DNA of 64,000 nt, from assembly GCF_900113765.1 (NCBI RefSeq), contig NZ_FOQO01000001.1, positions 434,001-498,000 on the forward strand, written 5' to 3'. The notes below the pieces were generated by a model that had not been told where the DNA came from, did no database searches, and worked only from the letters and a program-made list of their open reading frames with translations. The position numbers and the translations under genes are program-made. Numbering within the stretch: position 1 is the first letter of the stretch; each line of letters starts with the position of its first letter. Below, piece after piece: positions 27,001 through 35,995 of the stretch. The stretch is from Parapedobacter indicus (GTDB taxonomy: Bacteria > Bacteroidota > Bacteroidia > Sphingobacteriales > Sphingobacteriaceae).

Positions 27001-27184
27001 GGGAATCAATGGCTTGACGTTGACCCTGTCCGGAAATAATTTGCATTATTTCTCTGCCGTACAAGGTACGGGTATTTCCCCCGAGGTGGGCGCTTCCACC
27101 ACATACAGCAACAGTGCAGCAACCAGGTATTACAATTATCCGCCGATCCGTAGATTCTCGGTAGGAGCTAAAATCACTTTGTAA
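24014..27184 (+). CDS. SusC/RagA family TonB-linked outer-membrane transporter
   Basis: This 1056-residue protein has a signal peptide (about 1-23), a carboxypeptidase-like regulatory domain (about 26-98, SVSGTVRTSAGEPVQGVTVS), and the SusC hallmark LDEVVVVGYGTQ at about 103-114. A plug domain (DPLVLVDGVERAFSGINPND, VLKDAASTAIYGSRASNGV) and a long barrel ending FSVGAKITL follow. SusC proteins import oligosaccharides across the outer membrane together with SusD lids. Its partner SusD gene is 13 bases downstream. The following sialidases and sulfatases suggest a sialylated, sulfated glycan or its fragments as substrate. Confidence 0.96.
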   Translation: MRLALFILIFSCWIFCPSQEANAQGRSVSGTVRTSAGEPVQGVTVSPSGSTAKATTDDVGAYRIDVPTAGQSLTFSAVGFETQELAIPASNVLDVVLAEAQTNLDEVVVVGYGTQSRRTVTSAITKVGGEVLQDIPISTVGEGLKGKVAGARVYSSNNTPGADAVFRIRGGSSINKSNDPLVLVDGVERAFSGINPNDVESIEVLKDAASTAIYGSRASNGVVLITTKQGSAAQAPRITFDVNLAHQEAETLIDFMNARDYINTVRPAVALSPTPQYNSTSGFSASTGNNESSIYSTRYLMDGESIPTGYASMPDPLDPSKTIIYQDNDFQSLMYREVLWQNYYLGIDGGNEFIRYAASGGFTDDGGVALGTGYSRYSGRAKADVKISDRLTLNTAFDFSRTRSSEFENQMNIIARGLAAPPTQKVYFADGTPTPGFNATSPNPVWWDYTRDVGNKDQRLSLIGGLNYRILDQLKANVQLSNYNHVSQYDYFEKAHQFSGLRTTESSFNELGRTKLDAYLSFDETVGNHHSLSAMAGYSYQVTDRKALSASATGASSDKVPTLTAGPNKTGAESNFEKEVLIGYFGRLSYDYQKKYLLMATFRYDGSSFFAEGNQWGFFPGISGGWIISDENFLRDSRVVDYLKLRASFGQTGNNSIGLYDALGRYATDARYNGNAGIVPATMPNRDLTWETSTQLDVGFDLNIINNRISISADYFNKITEDLLFSMELPNTSGFNNVQTNVGKVRFHGYDLELSSRNIQTDAFSWDSKLTWSFVKNEVLELPDNGRDRNRIGGITLDDGTAFGGTAEGEPLYRYYGFMVDHILQNAEQAANARYDERARGWDPADGQNIRGRKLSGDYEWMDRDGDGRITDKDQFDLGVTVPHTTGGLNNSFSYKNFSLNVFVDWALGHSINHNAYMRYFMNTFANNYTIVNAVKETWKQEGDDTKYARFTANDPDAGNSNFSRTSNVFNYKGDYLCIREVTLQYRMPEHLFGRLGINGLTLTLSGNNLHYFSAVQGTGISPEVGASTTYSNSAATRYYNYPPIRRFSVGAKITL

Positions 27185-27197
27185 ATAGTACAGCGTT

Positions 27198-28652
27198 ATG
27201 AAAATCAGACGATATTACCTTACTTACATAATGGCCGGTTTGCTCAGCATGCAGGCATGCCATGATAAACTCGACATCAGTCAAAAGAGTGCAATCACCG
27301 CTACGTCGATGTGGGAGAGTGAAGGTGACGCACTTGCTGCTGTCTATGGGACCTTTAATAAAATGCGCTCATCGTTCTCTGCCGCCTACGTATTCTGGGG
27401 AGAATACCGTTCGGGTCTTTGGGGGCCGGGAATAGCAACTAATGCAACATATAGCGATCCATTTACCAACCAGTTGAATGCGACGCATACCCATGCAAAT
27501 TGGCAGAACTTGTACACGACCATCAATGATTGTAACCTGATCTTGAAGTACACCCCGAACATTTCCTTTATCAATGAAGCGGACAAAAATAAAGTGCTTG
27601 CCAATGCGTTATTTGTCCGTGCATTTTGTTACTATTGGATAGCGCGCGTTTGGGGCGATGCACCGATATTGTTGAACGGGTTTGAATCGGGGCAACAAGA
27701 AGACCTGTACCCTTCGCGTGAGTCTGCCGATCGGGTTTTCGAGCAAGTAGGTATCGATTTGGCGGAAGCCGGTTCGCTGATGCCTGAAAACGTAGTCGAT
27801 CGTAACTTGGCTTCCAAGGCCGCTATTCATCTCCTGCAGGCCGATTATTACCTATGGATGTCCAAAGTAAGGGGCGGTGGCGAAACGGCACTGAATGCAG
27901 CCAAACAAGCAGTAGATCAGGTATTGGGCAATTCCAACTATGCGCTGATGTCGGATTTCAGTAGTGTATTTGAATCGGAACTCAATCAGGAGATCGTTTT
28001 TGCCTGGAGCTTTGTTCAGGACGAGCATACGGGTGGGTACCCGGCAGATCTGCTCGTACCGTTGCAGTATATATCTGCTCAGTATGTGGAGAACCCAATC
28101 AAGGTCGGAACTCATCAGCAGTGGATATTCTTAACCGATGATTTCAAAAACTTCCTGTCGGAAAATGCCGATGATCAGCGGACAAATGTCAGTTTCGAAA
28201 CGTTTTTCGATGCCCCGAAAAATACCATGTTTCAATGGGTTAATAAATTTTCAGGCAGTTGGGAAAATCAAACACGCGTTTTCGATTCGGATATCGTTGT
28301 ATATCGGTACGCTGACGCCTTATTGATGAGTGCAGAAATCGAAAATGCATTGGGCAACTCGCCATTGGCTGTTGAACAATTAAACAAGGTGGCAGCGCGG
28401 GCTTATGGCGTAGCTGATTTTTATGCAAACACGTTATCACCGCAACAAATAGACGACGCCATTTTGACCGAACGGAAAAAGGAATTCGTAGCTGAGGGTA
28501 AAATTTGGTGGGATCTCATCCGGTTCGGTGTGGTATTTGACGAAGTGCCCACCTTGGTTGGTCGTGAAAACGAGCAGAACGTTCTTCTCTGGCCGGTGCA
28601 CAACTCGTCGATCAATACGAATCCAAATATCATTCAGACACCTGGTTATTGA
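27198..28652 (+). CDS. SusD/RagB family glycan-binding lipoprotein
   Basis: This 484-residue lipoprotein has the lipobox LLSMQAC (Cys at about residue 21). The SusD fold is shown by helical segments such as ATSMWESEGDALAAVYGTFN, NALFVRAFCYYWIARVWGDA and the C-terminal ILTERKKEFVAEGKIWWDLIR (quoted in parts), which is highly typical. It sits on the cell surface and closes over the SusC barrel. It immediately follows SusC, and 28 bases later comes the first sialidase gene. Confidence 0.96.
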   Translation: MKIRRYYLTYIMAGLLSMQACHDKLDISQKSAITATSMWESEGDALAAVYGTFNKMRSSFSAAYVFWGEYRSGLWGPGIATNATYSDPFTNQLNATHTHANWQNLYTTINDCNLILKYTPNISFINEADKNKVLANALFVRAFCYYWIARVWGDAPILLNGFESGQQEDLYPSRESADRVFEQVGIDLAEAGSLMPENVVDRNLASKAAIHLLQADYYLWMSKVRGGGETALNAAKQAVDQVLGNSNYALMSDFSSVFESELNQEIVFAWSFVQDEHTGGYPADLLVPLQYISAQYVENPIKVGTHQQWIFLTDDFKNFLSENADDQRTNVSFETFFDAPKNTMFQWVNKFSGSWENQTRVFDSDIVVYRYADALLMSAEIENALGNSPLAVEQLNKVAARAYGVADFYANTLSPQQIDDAILTERKKEFVAEGKIWWDLIRFGVVFDEVPTLVGRENEQNVLLWPVHNSSINTNPNIIQTPGY

Positions 28653-28683
28653 TTCGTAGGAAAAAAGACGATATTAGCTATTG

Positions 28684-29886
28684 ATGAAGGTATTAAACAG
28701 ACAATTTGCAGGTATGGGGTTTGGGACTCCAAGGAGTGGGACTTTATTAGCGTTATGGGTTTTTGTGACGCTTCTAATTGGTGGTGCATCCTATGCCCGG
28801 CAGTCCGCACCGGTTTATTCAGATAGCACTTCTATTGTTGTGTTTGATCCGGCTATTCATCCCTACTCTTCACTTCGGATTCCTGCGCTGGTAGTTTCCA
28901 AGCGGGGAACACTCCTTGCGTTTGCTGCAGGCAGGATAGACAGTGGGAGCGATTGGGCAGATATGGACCTTGTGATGCGTAGGAGTGAAGATGGTGGCCG
29001 TACCTGGGGACCCTTACAGGTCGTAGCCCGACGTGAGGGGCATGCACCTACGGATAATCCAACCCCTATTGTTGGAGCGGATGGAACGATTCACTTGGTT
29101 TATCAACGGGATTATGCACGGGCCTATCACATTCGTTCGGTAGACGATGGAAAGACGTGGAGTGATCCAACCGACATTACGTACGCGTTCGATGCTTTTC
29201 TGGATGAGTATCCCTGGAAAGTGTTGGCACCCGGGCCGGGCCATAGCATTCAACTTCGGAGTGGTCGCTTAGTCGTGCCTGTTTGGTTAGCAGCGTCGGA
29301 CGTAGTAACTCCGCACAGGAGCCACCGGCCTTCGCGCATCGCTACCATCTACAGTGATGACGGCGGGACGACCTGGAAGCGGGGTGCTTTGGTTCCTGAT
29401 GTGGCTGGGTTCAAAAATCCAAGTGAGACGATGGCAGTGGAATTGGCGGATGGGCGCGTGATGTTAAACATACGTAACGAGTCTGAACGCCGCAGAAGAG
29501 GGGTAAGCTATAGCGATGACGGCATTTCAGGGTGGACGGCCCCTACCTACGTGGATGCGCTGTTTGAACCAATCTGCATGGGGAGCATCCTGCGTGTGGA
29601 TAGTCCAGGAGGCGATCCAGGGCTATTGTTTGTCAACCCCGATAGCGAATCGATTCCCAGACATCCACGTGCGAACCTAACGGTGAAGTGGAGTGTCGAT
29701 GGCGGCAAAACCTGGCCCGCAGCTCAGGTATTGGAGCAAGGTATAGCTGGATATTCCGACTTAGCGGTTGATGCCGATGGCACGGGATATTGCTTATATG
29801 AAACCAAACAGACTGGCTCGCAGAAAGGTTTGTCTATCCATCTTGTACGGTTTGATATACAGCAGCTTCGAGGACAGGAAAGATAG
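28684..29886 (+). CDS. Exo-alpha-sialidase (GH33), short form
   Basis: This 400-residue six-bladed propeller enzyme has the sialidase motif LRIPAL at about residue 64 and Asp boxes SEDGGRTW (about 101), SDDGGTTW (about 224) and SVDGGKTW (about 337). An N-terminal hydrophobic segment (LLALWVFVTLLIGGASYA) acts as a signal peptide. It removes terminal sialic acids from glycans in the periplasm or at the surface. It has no extra carbohydrate-binding domain, unlike the second sialidase at 32825. The ATG at 28684 follows a TTG codon. It overlaps the next gene by one base if that gene starts at GTG 29886. Confidence 0.92.
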   Translation: MKVLNRQFAGMGFGTPRSGTLLALWVFVTLLIGGASYARQSAPVYSDSTSIVVFDPAIHPYSSLRIPALVVSKRGTLLAFAAGRIDSGSDWADMDLVMRRSEDGGRTWGPLQVVARREGHAPTDNPTPIVGADGTIHLVYQRDYARAYHIRSVDDGKTWSDPTDITYAFDAFLDEYPWKVLAPGPGHSIQLRSGRLVVPVWLAASDVVTPHRSHRPSRIATIYSDDGGTTWKRGALVPDVAGFKNPSETMAVELADGRVMLNIRNESERRRRGVSYSDDGISGWTAPTYVDALFEPICMGSILRVDSPGGDPGLLFVNPDSESIPRHPRANLTVKWSVDGGKTWPAAQVLEQGIAGYSDLAVDADGTGYCLYETKQTGSQKGLSIHLVRFDIQQLRGQER

Positions 29887-29900
29887 TGAGGTTTTCAAAT

Positions 29901-31412
29901 ATGCGTGTAGGTTTTCCATTAAATAGGTTCGTATTGTTAATCGTATTGGCATTGCCAACGACAGGAATTTCAGTTGCCCAAGTGAACGAAAAAGCCCGGA
30001 GCAAGGATTCCTCGAGACCCAATGTGCTATTCATTGCGGTGGACGATCTACGTCCGCAATTGGGATGTTACGGTGATACGGTAGCCCATACGCCTAATAT
30101 CGATCGGCTGGCGAAGATAGGAATCGTGTTCAATCGGGCTTATTGCCAACAAGCCGTTTGTGCGCCTTCCCGGGCTTCGGTATTGACAGGCCGGCGGCCG
30201 GATGCGACGAAGGTATGGGATTTGAAAACGCATTTCAGAACGGCTTTGCCTCATGTCGTTACCTTACCCCAGCATTTCAAACAACAGGGATATGATACCC
30301 GGAATGTCGGTAAGATCTACCACGATCCGAAAAATGCGCAGGACCCGATTTCTTGGTCGGCGCCGGAAATCATGGCCGTCACGGATGAGGCTGGACCAAA
30401 ATACGTGTTGACCGAAAACTTACCGACCGCAGGGTCATGGAAAGCGGCGGCAACTGAATGTGTGGATGTGCCAGATAGTGCGTATGTGGACGGAAAAGTG
30501 GGAAACGCTGCCGTGGAGCTCATCGAAGAACTAAAAGACACCACTTTTTTTCTCGCCGTGGGATTCCGTAGGCCACACCTCCCTTTTACGGCACCCAAAC
30601 GCTATTGGGATCTATACGACGTGGATGAAATCCCGTTGCCTGCTCACGATCGTGCACCGGAGAACACACCGGAAATCGCCCTGCATAATAGCGTGGAATT
30701 GCGCGGATATACCGATATCCCGGATGTCGGGCCGATGTCTTCAGGGAAAATCCGTGAATTGCGTCATGGGTATTACGCCAGCGTCAGCTATATTGACCAC
30801 CAGATCGGCCGACTACTGGATGAACTGGAACGGCAAAACCTGTTAGCAAATACCATAATCGTTCTATGGAGTGATCATGGGTATCATTTGGGTGAACTCG
30901 ACCTTTGGTCGAAAACCACCAACTTTGAGCTTGATACACGCGTGCCCTTGATTATCGCTTCGCCGTTATTCCATCACCAGCATGTTCATACGGATGCGTT
31001 GGTCGAACTGGTCGATCTCTATCCCACCTTAGCAGACCTCGCGGGACTGCCCATTACCGACGGATTGGAAGGAACCAGCATGGCACCATTGATTGCAAAC
31101 CCCAATCGCACCTGGAAGAAAGCTGTATTCAGTCAGTTTCCACGCCCCTGGATGTATCAGGGCGAACCAGAGGTAATGGGTTACTCGGTGAGAACTGCGG
31201 ATTATCGGTATACGGAATGGATATCGACCAACGATAAGTCGGTGAAAGCGGCTGAGCTATATCATTATAACGAAGGTATCGAAACAGCGAACCTCGTCGA
31301 TCAAGCCACATATAGTAAAAAGCAAGCGGTATTGAGGCGGCTGTTACACGATGGGTGGAAGAAGGCACGTCCAGGAAACGCTGGAAAATCAGCCTCATCC
31401 AAAAAACACTAA
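29901..31412 (+). CDS. Sulfatase (iduronate-2-sulfatase-like)
   Basis: This sulfatase of about 503 residues has RPNVLFIAVDDLRPQLGCYG and the formylglycine motif VCAPSRASVLTGRRPD, whose Cys is converted to the catalytic residue, and later the WSDHGYHLGELDLWSKTTNF segment (quoted in parts). The sequence around the motif resembles iduronate-2-sulfatase-type enzymes (S1 family). A signal peptide is present (FVLLIVLALPTTGISVAQ). A GTG at 29886 would extend it by five residues and touch the sialidase stop. It is the first of three sulfatases in the operon; the exact sulfate ester is unknown. Confidence 0.92.
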   Translation: MRVGFPLNRFVLLIVLALPTTGISVAQVNEKARSKDSSRPNVLFIAVDDLRPQLGCYGDTVAHTPNIDRLAKIGIVFNRAYCQQAVCAPSRASVLTGRRPDATKVWDLKTHFRTALPHVVTLPQHFKQQGYDTRNVGKIYHDPKNAQDPISWSAPEIMAVTDEAGPKYVLTENLPTAGSWKAAATECVDVPDSAYVDGKVGNAAVELIEELKDTTFFLAVGFRRPHLPFTAPKRYWDLYDVDEIPLPAHDRAPENTPEIALHNSVELRGYTDIPDVGPMSSGKIRELRHGYYASVSYIDHQIGRLLDELERQNLLANTIIVLWSDHGYHLGELDLWSKTTNFELDTRVPLIIASPLFHHQHVHTDALVELVDLYPTLADLAGLPITDGLEGTSMAPLIANPNRTWKKAVFSQFPRPWMYQGEPEVMGYSVRTADYRYTEWISTNDKSVKAAELYHYNEGIETANLVDQATYSKKQAVLRRLLHDGWKKARPGNAGKSASSKKH

Positions 31413-31418
31413 TCGATT

Positions 31419-32813
31419 ATGCACAAGTGCCTTATAGGATTGGTCTCTTTGCTGCTTTGTTTTCAAGGCGTGATGGCTGGCGGCAAAAATCCGAACCGAC
31501 CGAATATTATATTTATCTTAGTGGATGACCTGGGTTGGGCCGATCTTGCAACTTATGGTAATTCGATTCACGAGACGCCAAATATTGATCGACTGGCGGC
31601 AAGTGGAATGACTTTTACCGATGCGTATGCATCAGCCCCTATTTGTTCGGCCTCGCGTGCATCACTTCTCACCGGTAAGTCGCCCGCCCGGCTTGGCTTT
31701 GAGTTTGTAACCAAACCAGACGACAGTGATGTGCCGGAAGGTACGTTACTTCGGCAACCGAGGTATCCAAGGGATTTACCGCTGAGTGAAAAGACGATTG
31801 CTGAGCAGATCAGTCCGACTTACGTCTGTGGTTATTTCGGCAAATGGCACTTGACCCAGGAAAACGACCGTTACCTGGGGTGGGGAAATATGTTCGGGCC
31901 CTTTCAACAGGGATTCCGTGTGGGGGCTGAGCACAGGGGAAGCCACTCATACGGTTATTCTCCCGCCGAGAAAGGGACATTCAGCAACCTCGCCAGCGGA
32001 ACGTTTCCGGTAGACTCGGTGACGGAATTGTCCATCCGTTTTCTGGAGCAGCATCGCGATGCGCCCTTTATGCTTTATTATTCCATGTACTATGTCCATG
32101 CACCCGTAAAAACGCGGAGCAAATGGCTATACGATAAGTATCGCGAGAAATTAGGGTCCGCTGCCAGTGAGGAATTGATCCATTACGCCGCATTTATCGA
32201 GACGATGGATCATTACATCGGCCAGTTACTTCAGGCGGTTGAACAATTAAAGTTGGGTGAGAATACACTCATCGTCTTTACTTCGGATAACGGTGGCGAC
32301 CCGCGCTTTTCCAAAAGTGAATCGTTGAGGGGAGGAAAGTGGACGCTCTATGAAGCGGGTATCCGGATTCCTACCATTGTATGCTGGAAAAACGTGATTA
32401 AAGCCGGGGCGATCAGCCGTATACCCATCAATGGTTACGACTGGTATCCAACGATTGCCGAGCTGACTGGCGTTCCCAACCTACCCAAGTGTACCATCGA
32501 TGGCCAGAGTATCGTTCCGGTTTTGCTTGGCAAGGGACAGTCAACAACCGATAAAAATCGAATACTCTATTGGCATTTTCCGTTTTATCACCCACCGGTT
32601 GTTAATTCGAAACCGCAGTCTGCAATAAGGATGGGGAAATATAAGGCCATCTATTTCTATGAGGAAGACCGGATCGAATTGTATGATCTCGATACGGATA
32701 GTGCCGAACAGCATGATATTTCAAGGGCGGAGCCAGCACAGGCGTCGACGATGAAAAAACTGCTATTCGATAAATTGGACTTGGTACATGCCAGGATGCC
32801 CGTAAAAAACTAA
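31419..32813 (+). CDS. Sulfatase (arylsulfatase-like) with a C-S-A-S-R active site
   Basis: This 464-residue sulfatase has a signal peptide, RPNIIFILVDDLGWADLA, the active-site motif ICSASRASLLTGKSP with Cys at residue 76, and FTSDNGGDPRFSKSESLRGG with metal- and sulfate-binding residues. The usual motif is C-x-P-x-R; here Ala replaces Pro, a form best known from sulfatases matured by the radical SAM enzyme anSME. It is six bases after the previous sulfatase and 11 before the second sialidase. It resembles arylsulfatase A/N-acetylgalactosamine sulfatases in layout. Confidence 0.9.
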   Translation: MHKCLIGLVSLLLCFQGVMAGGKNPNRPNIIFILVDDLGWADLATYGNSIHETPNIDRLAASGMTFTDAYASAPICSASRASLLTGKSPARLGFEFVTKPDDSDVPEGTLLRQPRYPRDLPLSEKTIAEQISPTYVCGYFGKWHLTQENDRYLGWGNMFGPFQQGFRVGAEHRGSHSYGYSPAEKGTFSNLASGTFPVDSVTELSIRFLEQHRDAPFMLYYSMYYVHAPVKTRSKWLYDKYREKLGSAASEELIHYAAFIETMDHYIGQLLQAVEQLKLGENTLIVFTSDNGGDPRFSKSESLRGGKWTLYEAGIRIPTIVCWKNVIKAGAISRIPINGYDWYPTIAELTGVPNLPKCTIDGQSIVPVLLGKGQSTTDKNRILYWHFPFYHPPVVNSKPQSAIRMGKYKAIYFYEEDRIELYDLDTDSAEQHDISRAEPAQASTMKKLLFDKLDLVHARMPVKN

Positions 32814-32824
32814 GACTTAATTTA

Positions 32825-34519
32825 ATGATTGCCATGTTAAAAGCTCAGTTATCCAAACGATTTTTTTTCATGCTGTGCCTGCTATTGGCTGCCGTGGCGT
32901 TACGTGCCAACCAGGCCGCTAAGGTGACTGTTGAGCAGCAGCAATATGAGGTGCCCGTTTTGACCCAGAAAAGTCACAACCCTGTATTGCGGCTGAAAGT
33001 AACCGTGCCGGCGGACGAGCAGCCATTGACTTTAAAATCATTGGTTGTGGAGTTGAAAGGCACAACCACTATGCGGGATATTGCTGCGATTGACGTATTT
33101 TACTTAGGAAGTGATTCCGTATTCAACGGACGGTCTGTTACCAATACAGCACCCTTCGGTACAGCCACAAAGGTGCAGGCGAAAACAACTATAAAAGGAG
33201 AAAAAACATTAACATCGGGCGACCATTTTCTTTGGGTATGTTATACCCTCAGGGACGATGCGGCGATCCTTGGCCGCATTGGCACCGCATGTAAGCGTGC
33301 GTCATTTAGTAATGTAACAGTTGCGCCAAGCCGGAAGGGGAATCCTATAAGACAACGTATTGGCGTTGCGTTGAGGCAACATGGGCAGGACGGTGTGCAT
33401 ACCTCCCGGATACCGGGATTGGCCACAACCAATAAGGGAACATTGCTTGCTATTTTCGATGCGCGTTATGAAAGTGCACGTGATCTGCAGGGACACATGG
33501 ATATCGGTTTGCACCGCAGTACGGATGGTGGACAGACGTGGGAACCACTGCAGGTCGCGATGGATATGGGCGAGTGGGGCGGATTGCCGCAGAAATTCAA
33601 TGGTGTCTCGGATGCCTGTATATTGGTTGACAAGAACTCCGATGCCATTTATATCGCCGGTTTATGGATGTATGGTGTAATTGACGCCGCAGGTACATGG
33701 GTAGAAGGTTTGACCGATACCAGTACCGTATGGAACCATCAGTGGCGTAACAAAGGATCCCAGCCTGGTTTTGGCATTAAGCAAACCTCTCAATTTCTGA
33801 TCGTGAAAAGCACCGATGACGGCCAAACTTGGGGCGAACCGGTAAACCTCACCGAGCAGTGTAAAAAAGAGGAATGGTGGCTGTGGGCACCGGCGCCGGG
33901 ACGTGGAATTACCCTGGAAGATGGCACACTTGTTTTCCCTACGCAGGGACGCGATGCGTCGGGCAAACCCTTTTCCAACATTACCTATAGCAGCGACGGG
34001 GGCAAGACTTGGAAGACCAGTAACCCCGCATTGGATGTACCCGGTGGAACCACGGAGTGTGCTGTGGTGCAGCTCGCTGATGGCACCTTGATGCTAAATA
34101 TGCGGGCCAATAGCAACCGGGGGAACGAAGGGGCTGATAATGGGCGTGCAATTGCCGTCACCGATGATATGGGCGCCACCTGGCAAGAACACCCTACATC
34201 TTTCGGGGCATTGCCGGAACCGACTTGCATGGCGAGTCTTTATATCCACGAAGATGCGGCGAAGCGTGCAGGTAAACGGCGGCTCATGTTATTCCTGAAT
34301 CCCAACTCGAAAACGGCACGCGACCACATCACGCTGAAAATGAGTCTTGATGAAGGCAACAGTTGGCCAACGGAATACTCGCTTTTACTGGATGAATGGA
34401 AGGGCAGGGGATATTCGTGTATAACCAGTGTGGACAGTGAACACATCGGTGTGCTATACGAAAGCAGCCAGGCAGATATGGTGTTCCAGAAAATCAGTAT
34501 TAAGGAATTGGTGCGATGA
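32825..34519 (+). CDS. nanH: Exo-alpha-sialidase (GH33) with N-terminal sialidase-associated domain
   Basis: This 564-residue enzyme has a signal peptide (FFFMLCLLLAAVALRA) and an N-terminal beta domain of about 150 residues (NPVLRLKVTVPADEQPLTL, TSGDHFLWVCYTLRDDA) like the BNR-associated domain of Bacteroides NanH. The propeller follows with SRIPGLATT near residue 195 and Asp boxes STDGGQTW, STDDGQTW, SSDGGKTW and SLDEGNSW. It is the same architecture as well-studied Bacteroides sialidases and releases sialic acid from host-like glycans. Its stop overlaps the next sulfatase start by four bases. Confidence 0.95.
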   Translation: MIAMLKAQLSKRFFFMLCLLLAAVALRANQAAKVTVEQQQYEVPVLTQKSHNPVLRLKVTVPADEQPLTLKSLVVELKGTTTMRDIAAIDVFYLGSDSVFNGRSVTNTAPFGTATKVQAKTTIKGEKTLTSGDHFLWVCYTLRDDAAILGRIGTACKRASFSNVTVAPSRKGNPIRQRIGVALRQHGQDGVHTSRIPGLATTNKGTLLAIFDARYESARDLQGHMDIGLHRSTDGGQTWEPLQVAMDMGEWGGLPQKFNGVSDACILVDKNSDAIYIAGLWMYGVIDAAGTWVEGLTDTSTVWNHQWRNKGSQPGFGIKQTSQFLIVKSTDDGQTWGEPVNLTEQCKKEEWWLWAPAPGRGITLEDGTLVFPTQGRDASGKPFSNITYSSDGGKTWKTSNPALDVPGGTTECAVVQLADGTLMLNMRANSNRGNEGADNGRAIAVTDDMGATWQEHPTSFGALPEPTCMASLYIHEDAAKRAGKRRLMLFLNPNSKTARDHITLKMSLDEGNSWPTEYSLLLDEWKGRGYSCITSVDSEHIGVLYESSQADMVFQKISIKELVR

Positions 34520-35976
34520 AGCATTTTAAGTTGTTTATAATTTGGCCGTTGTTTTTTTTATCGTGCCAACGGAATCCTGATACAAGACCCAATGTACTAT
34601 TCATCGCTGTGGATGACTTGAACGATTGGATTACACTTTTCGATGCGAATAATCCCATAAGAACACCTAACCTGGAGCGGTTGGCATCCAAGGGTGTCTT
34701 TTTTACCCATGCGTATTGCTCTTCACCGGCGTGCAATCCTTCCCGAGCGTCGTTATTGACCGGCACGAGGCCCCATAAAACCGGGATCTATGGTAATAAA
34801 TCAGATTGGCGAAAAGCACTTCCTCAGACGGAAACGATCCAACAATATTTTATGAATCATGGATATTTTTCAGCAGGAGCAGGGAAAATTTTTCATCACC
34901 ATTGGGACGGAGCATTTCATGATACAGCATCGTTCCACGAATTCCAGCCCATGCCCGACACCTATCCGGATTCCCCCTTGCCTGCCAGGAAATTGAATGG
35001 CTTTGAATGGTACGGCAGCAAAAATACCGACTGGGGGGCGTGGCCGCTAGCAGTGGGGGATGCCGTGGATTACCGTACCGTGAGCTACGCTGGAGATTTT
35101 TTAGACAGGGCGCACGAGGAACCCTTTTTTCTCAGTATCGGTATATTCAGACCTCATATGCCAGGCTATTCGCCCCCGCAATATCGGGAAAAATACCCAG
35201 TTGAAAATGCGGTTATGCCAGTAGTGAAAGCGAACGATTGGGATGATCTTCCTAGTGGCGCAGCTCAACTTCTGGAACCTTCTAAATGGTTCTGGCAGGG
35301 CATGGAGCGGGCGATAGCCGAAGATCCACAGGCTTGGGCGGACATGGTCACGTCTTATCAGGCAGCGGCCTCCTTTGCAGATGCACAAATCGGACGCCTG
35401 CTGGATGCGCTTGAGCAAAGCCCTTATGCAGACAATACCGTCATTGTATTGTGGAGCGACCACGGTTATCATCTCGGGGAGAAGCAGCATATGGAAAAGT
35501 TCGCCCTTTGGGAAAAGACTACACACGTCCCGTTTATCGTGGTTGCTCCTGGGCAAATAAAGCCAGGTACCACTATTCACACTCCCATTGATCTCACAAC
35601 GGTTTATCCAACCCTTATCGACTTGTGCGGATTACCTGCTAGGTCCGGTTTGGATGGCTATTCTGTGCTACCCCTCCTGGAAGATTCCACAGCTAGTTTC
35701 CCTCCGGCATTGATGACCTATATGGAGGGCAACCACGCCATAAGGACAGCACGGTGGCGGTATATTCGGTACGCAGACGGTACAGAGGAACTATACGACC
35801 ACACAAAGGATGGTCACGAATGGAACAATTTGGCTGTTGATACGCACTATTTGGCGGTGTTGGATAGCCTTAGGCCGTTCGTCCCTTCATCAAGTGCTGT
35901 TGCTGTTGCGGATATGGTCAAGCCATCTCGGGTAATACAAACGGAATATCGGGGCGATTCGAACGTTGTACGATGA
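34516..35976 (+). CDS. Sulfatase lipoprotein
   Basis: This 486-residue sulfatase begins with a lipobox-like signal (LFFLSC, Cys at residue 17), then RPNVLFIAVDDLNDWITLFD and the formylglycine motif ACNPSRASLLTGTRP with Cys at residue 73, and WSDHGYHLGEKQHMEKFALW later. It is probably anchored to the outer membrane facing the substrate. It is translationally coupled to the preceding sialidase (ATGA). Sequence around the active site resembles iduronate/choline-sulfatase-type enzymes, and substrate is not determined. Confidence 0.92.
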   Translation: MKHFKLFIIWPLFFLSCQRNPDTRPNVLFIAVDDLNDWITLFDANNPIRTPNLERLASKGVFFTHAYCSSPACNPSRASLLTGTRPHKTGIYGNKSDWRKALPQTETIQQYFMNHGYFSAGAGKIFHHHWDGAFHDTASFHEFQPMPDTYPDSPLPARKLNGFEWYGSKNTDWGAWPLAVGDAVDYRTVSYAGDFLDRAHEEPFFLSIGIFRPHMPGYSPPQYREKYPVENAVMPVVKANDWDDLPSGAAQLLEPSKWFWQGMERAIAEDPQAWADMVTSYQAAASFADAQIGRLLDALEQSPYADNTVIVLWSDHGYHLGEKQHMEKFALWEKTTHVPFIVVAPGQIKPGTTIHTPIDLTTVYPTLIDLCGLPARSGLDGYSVLPLLEDSTASFPPALMTYMEGNHAIRTARWRYIRYADGTEELYDHTKDGHEWNNLAVDTHYLAVLDSLRPFVPSSSAVAVADMVKPSRVIQTEYRGDSNVVR

Positions 35977-35995
35977 AACTTTGAAAATATTAGCA

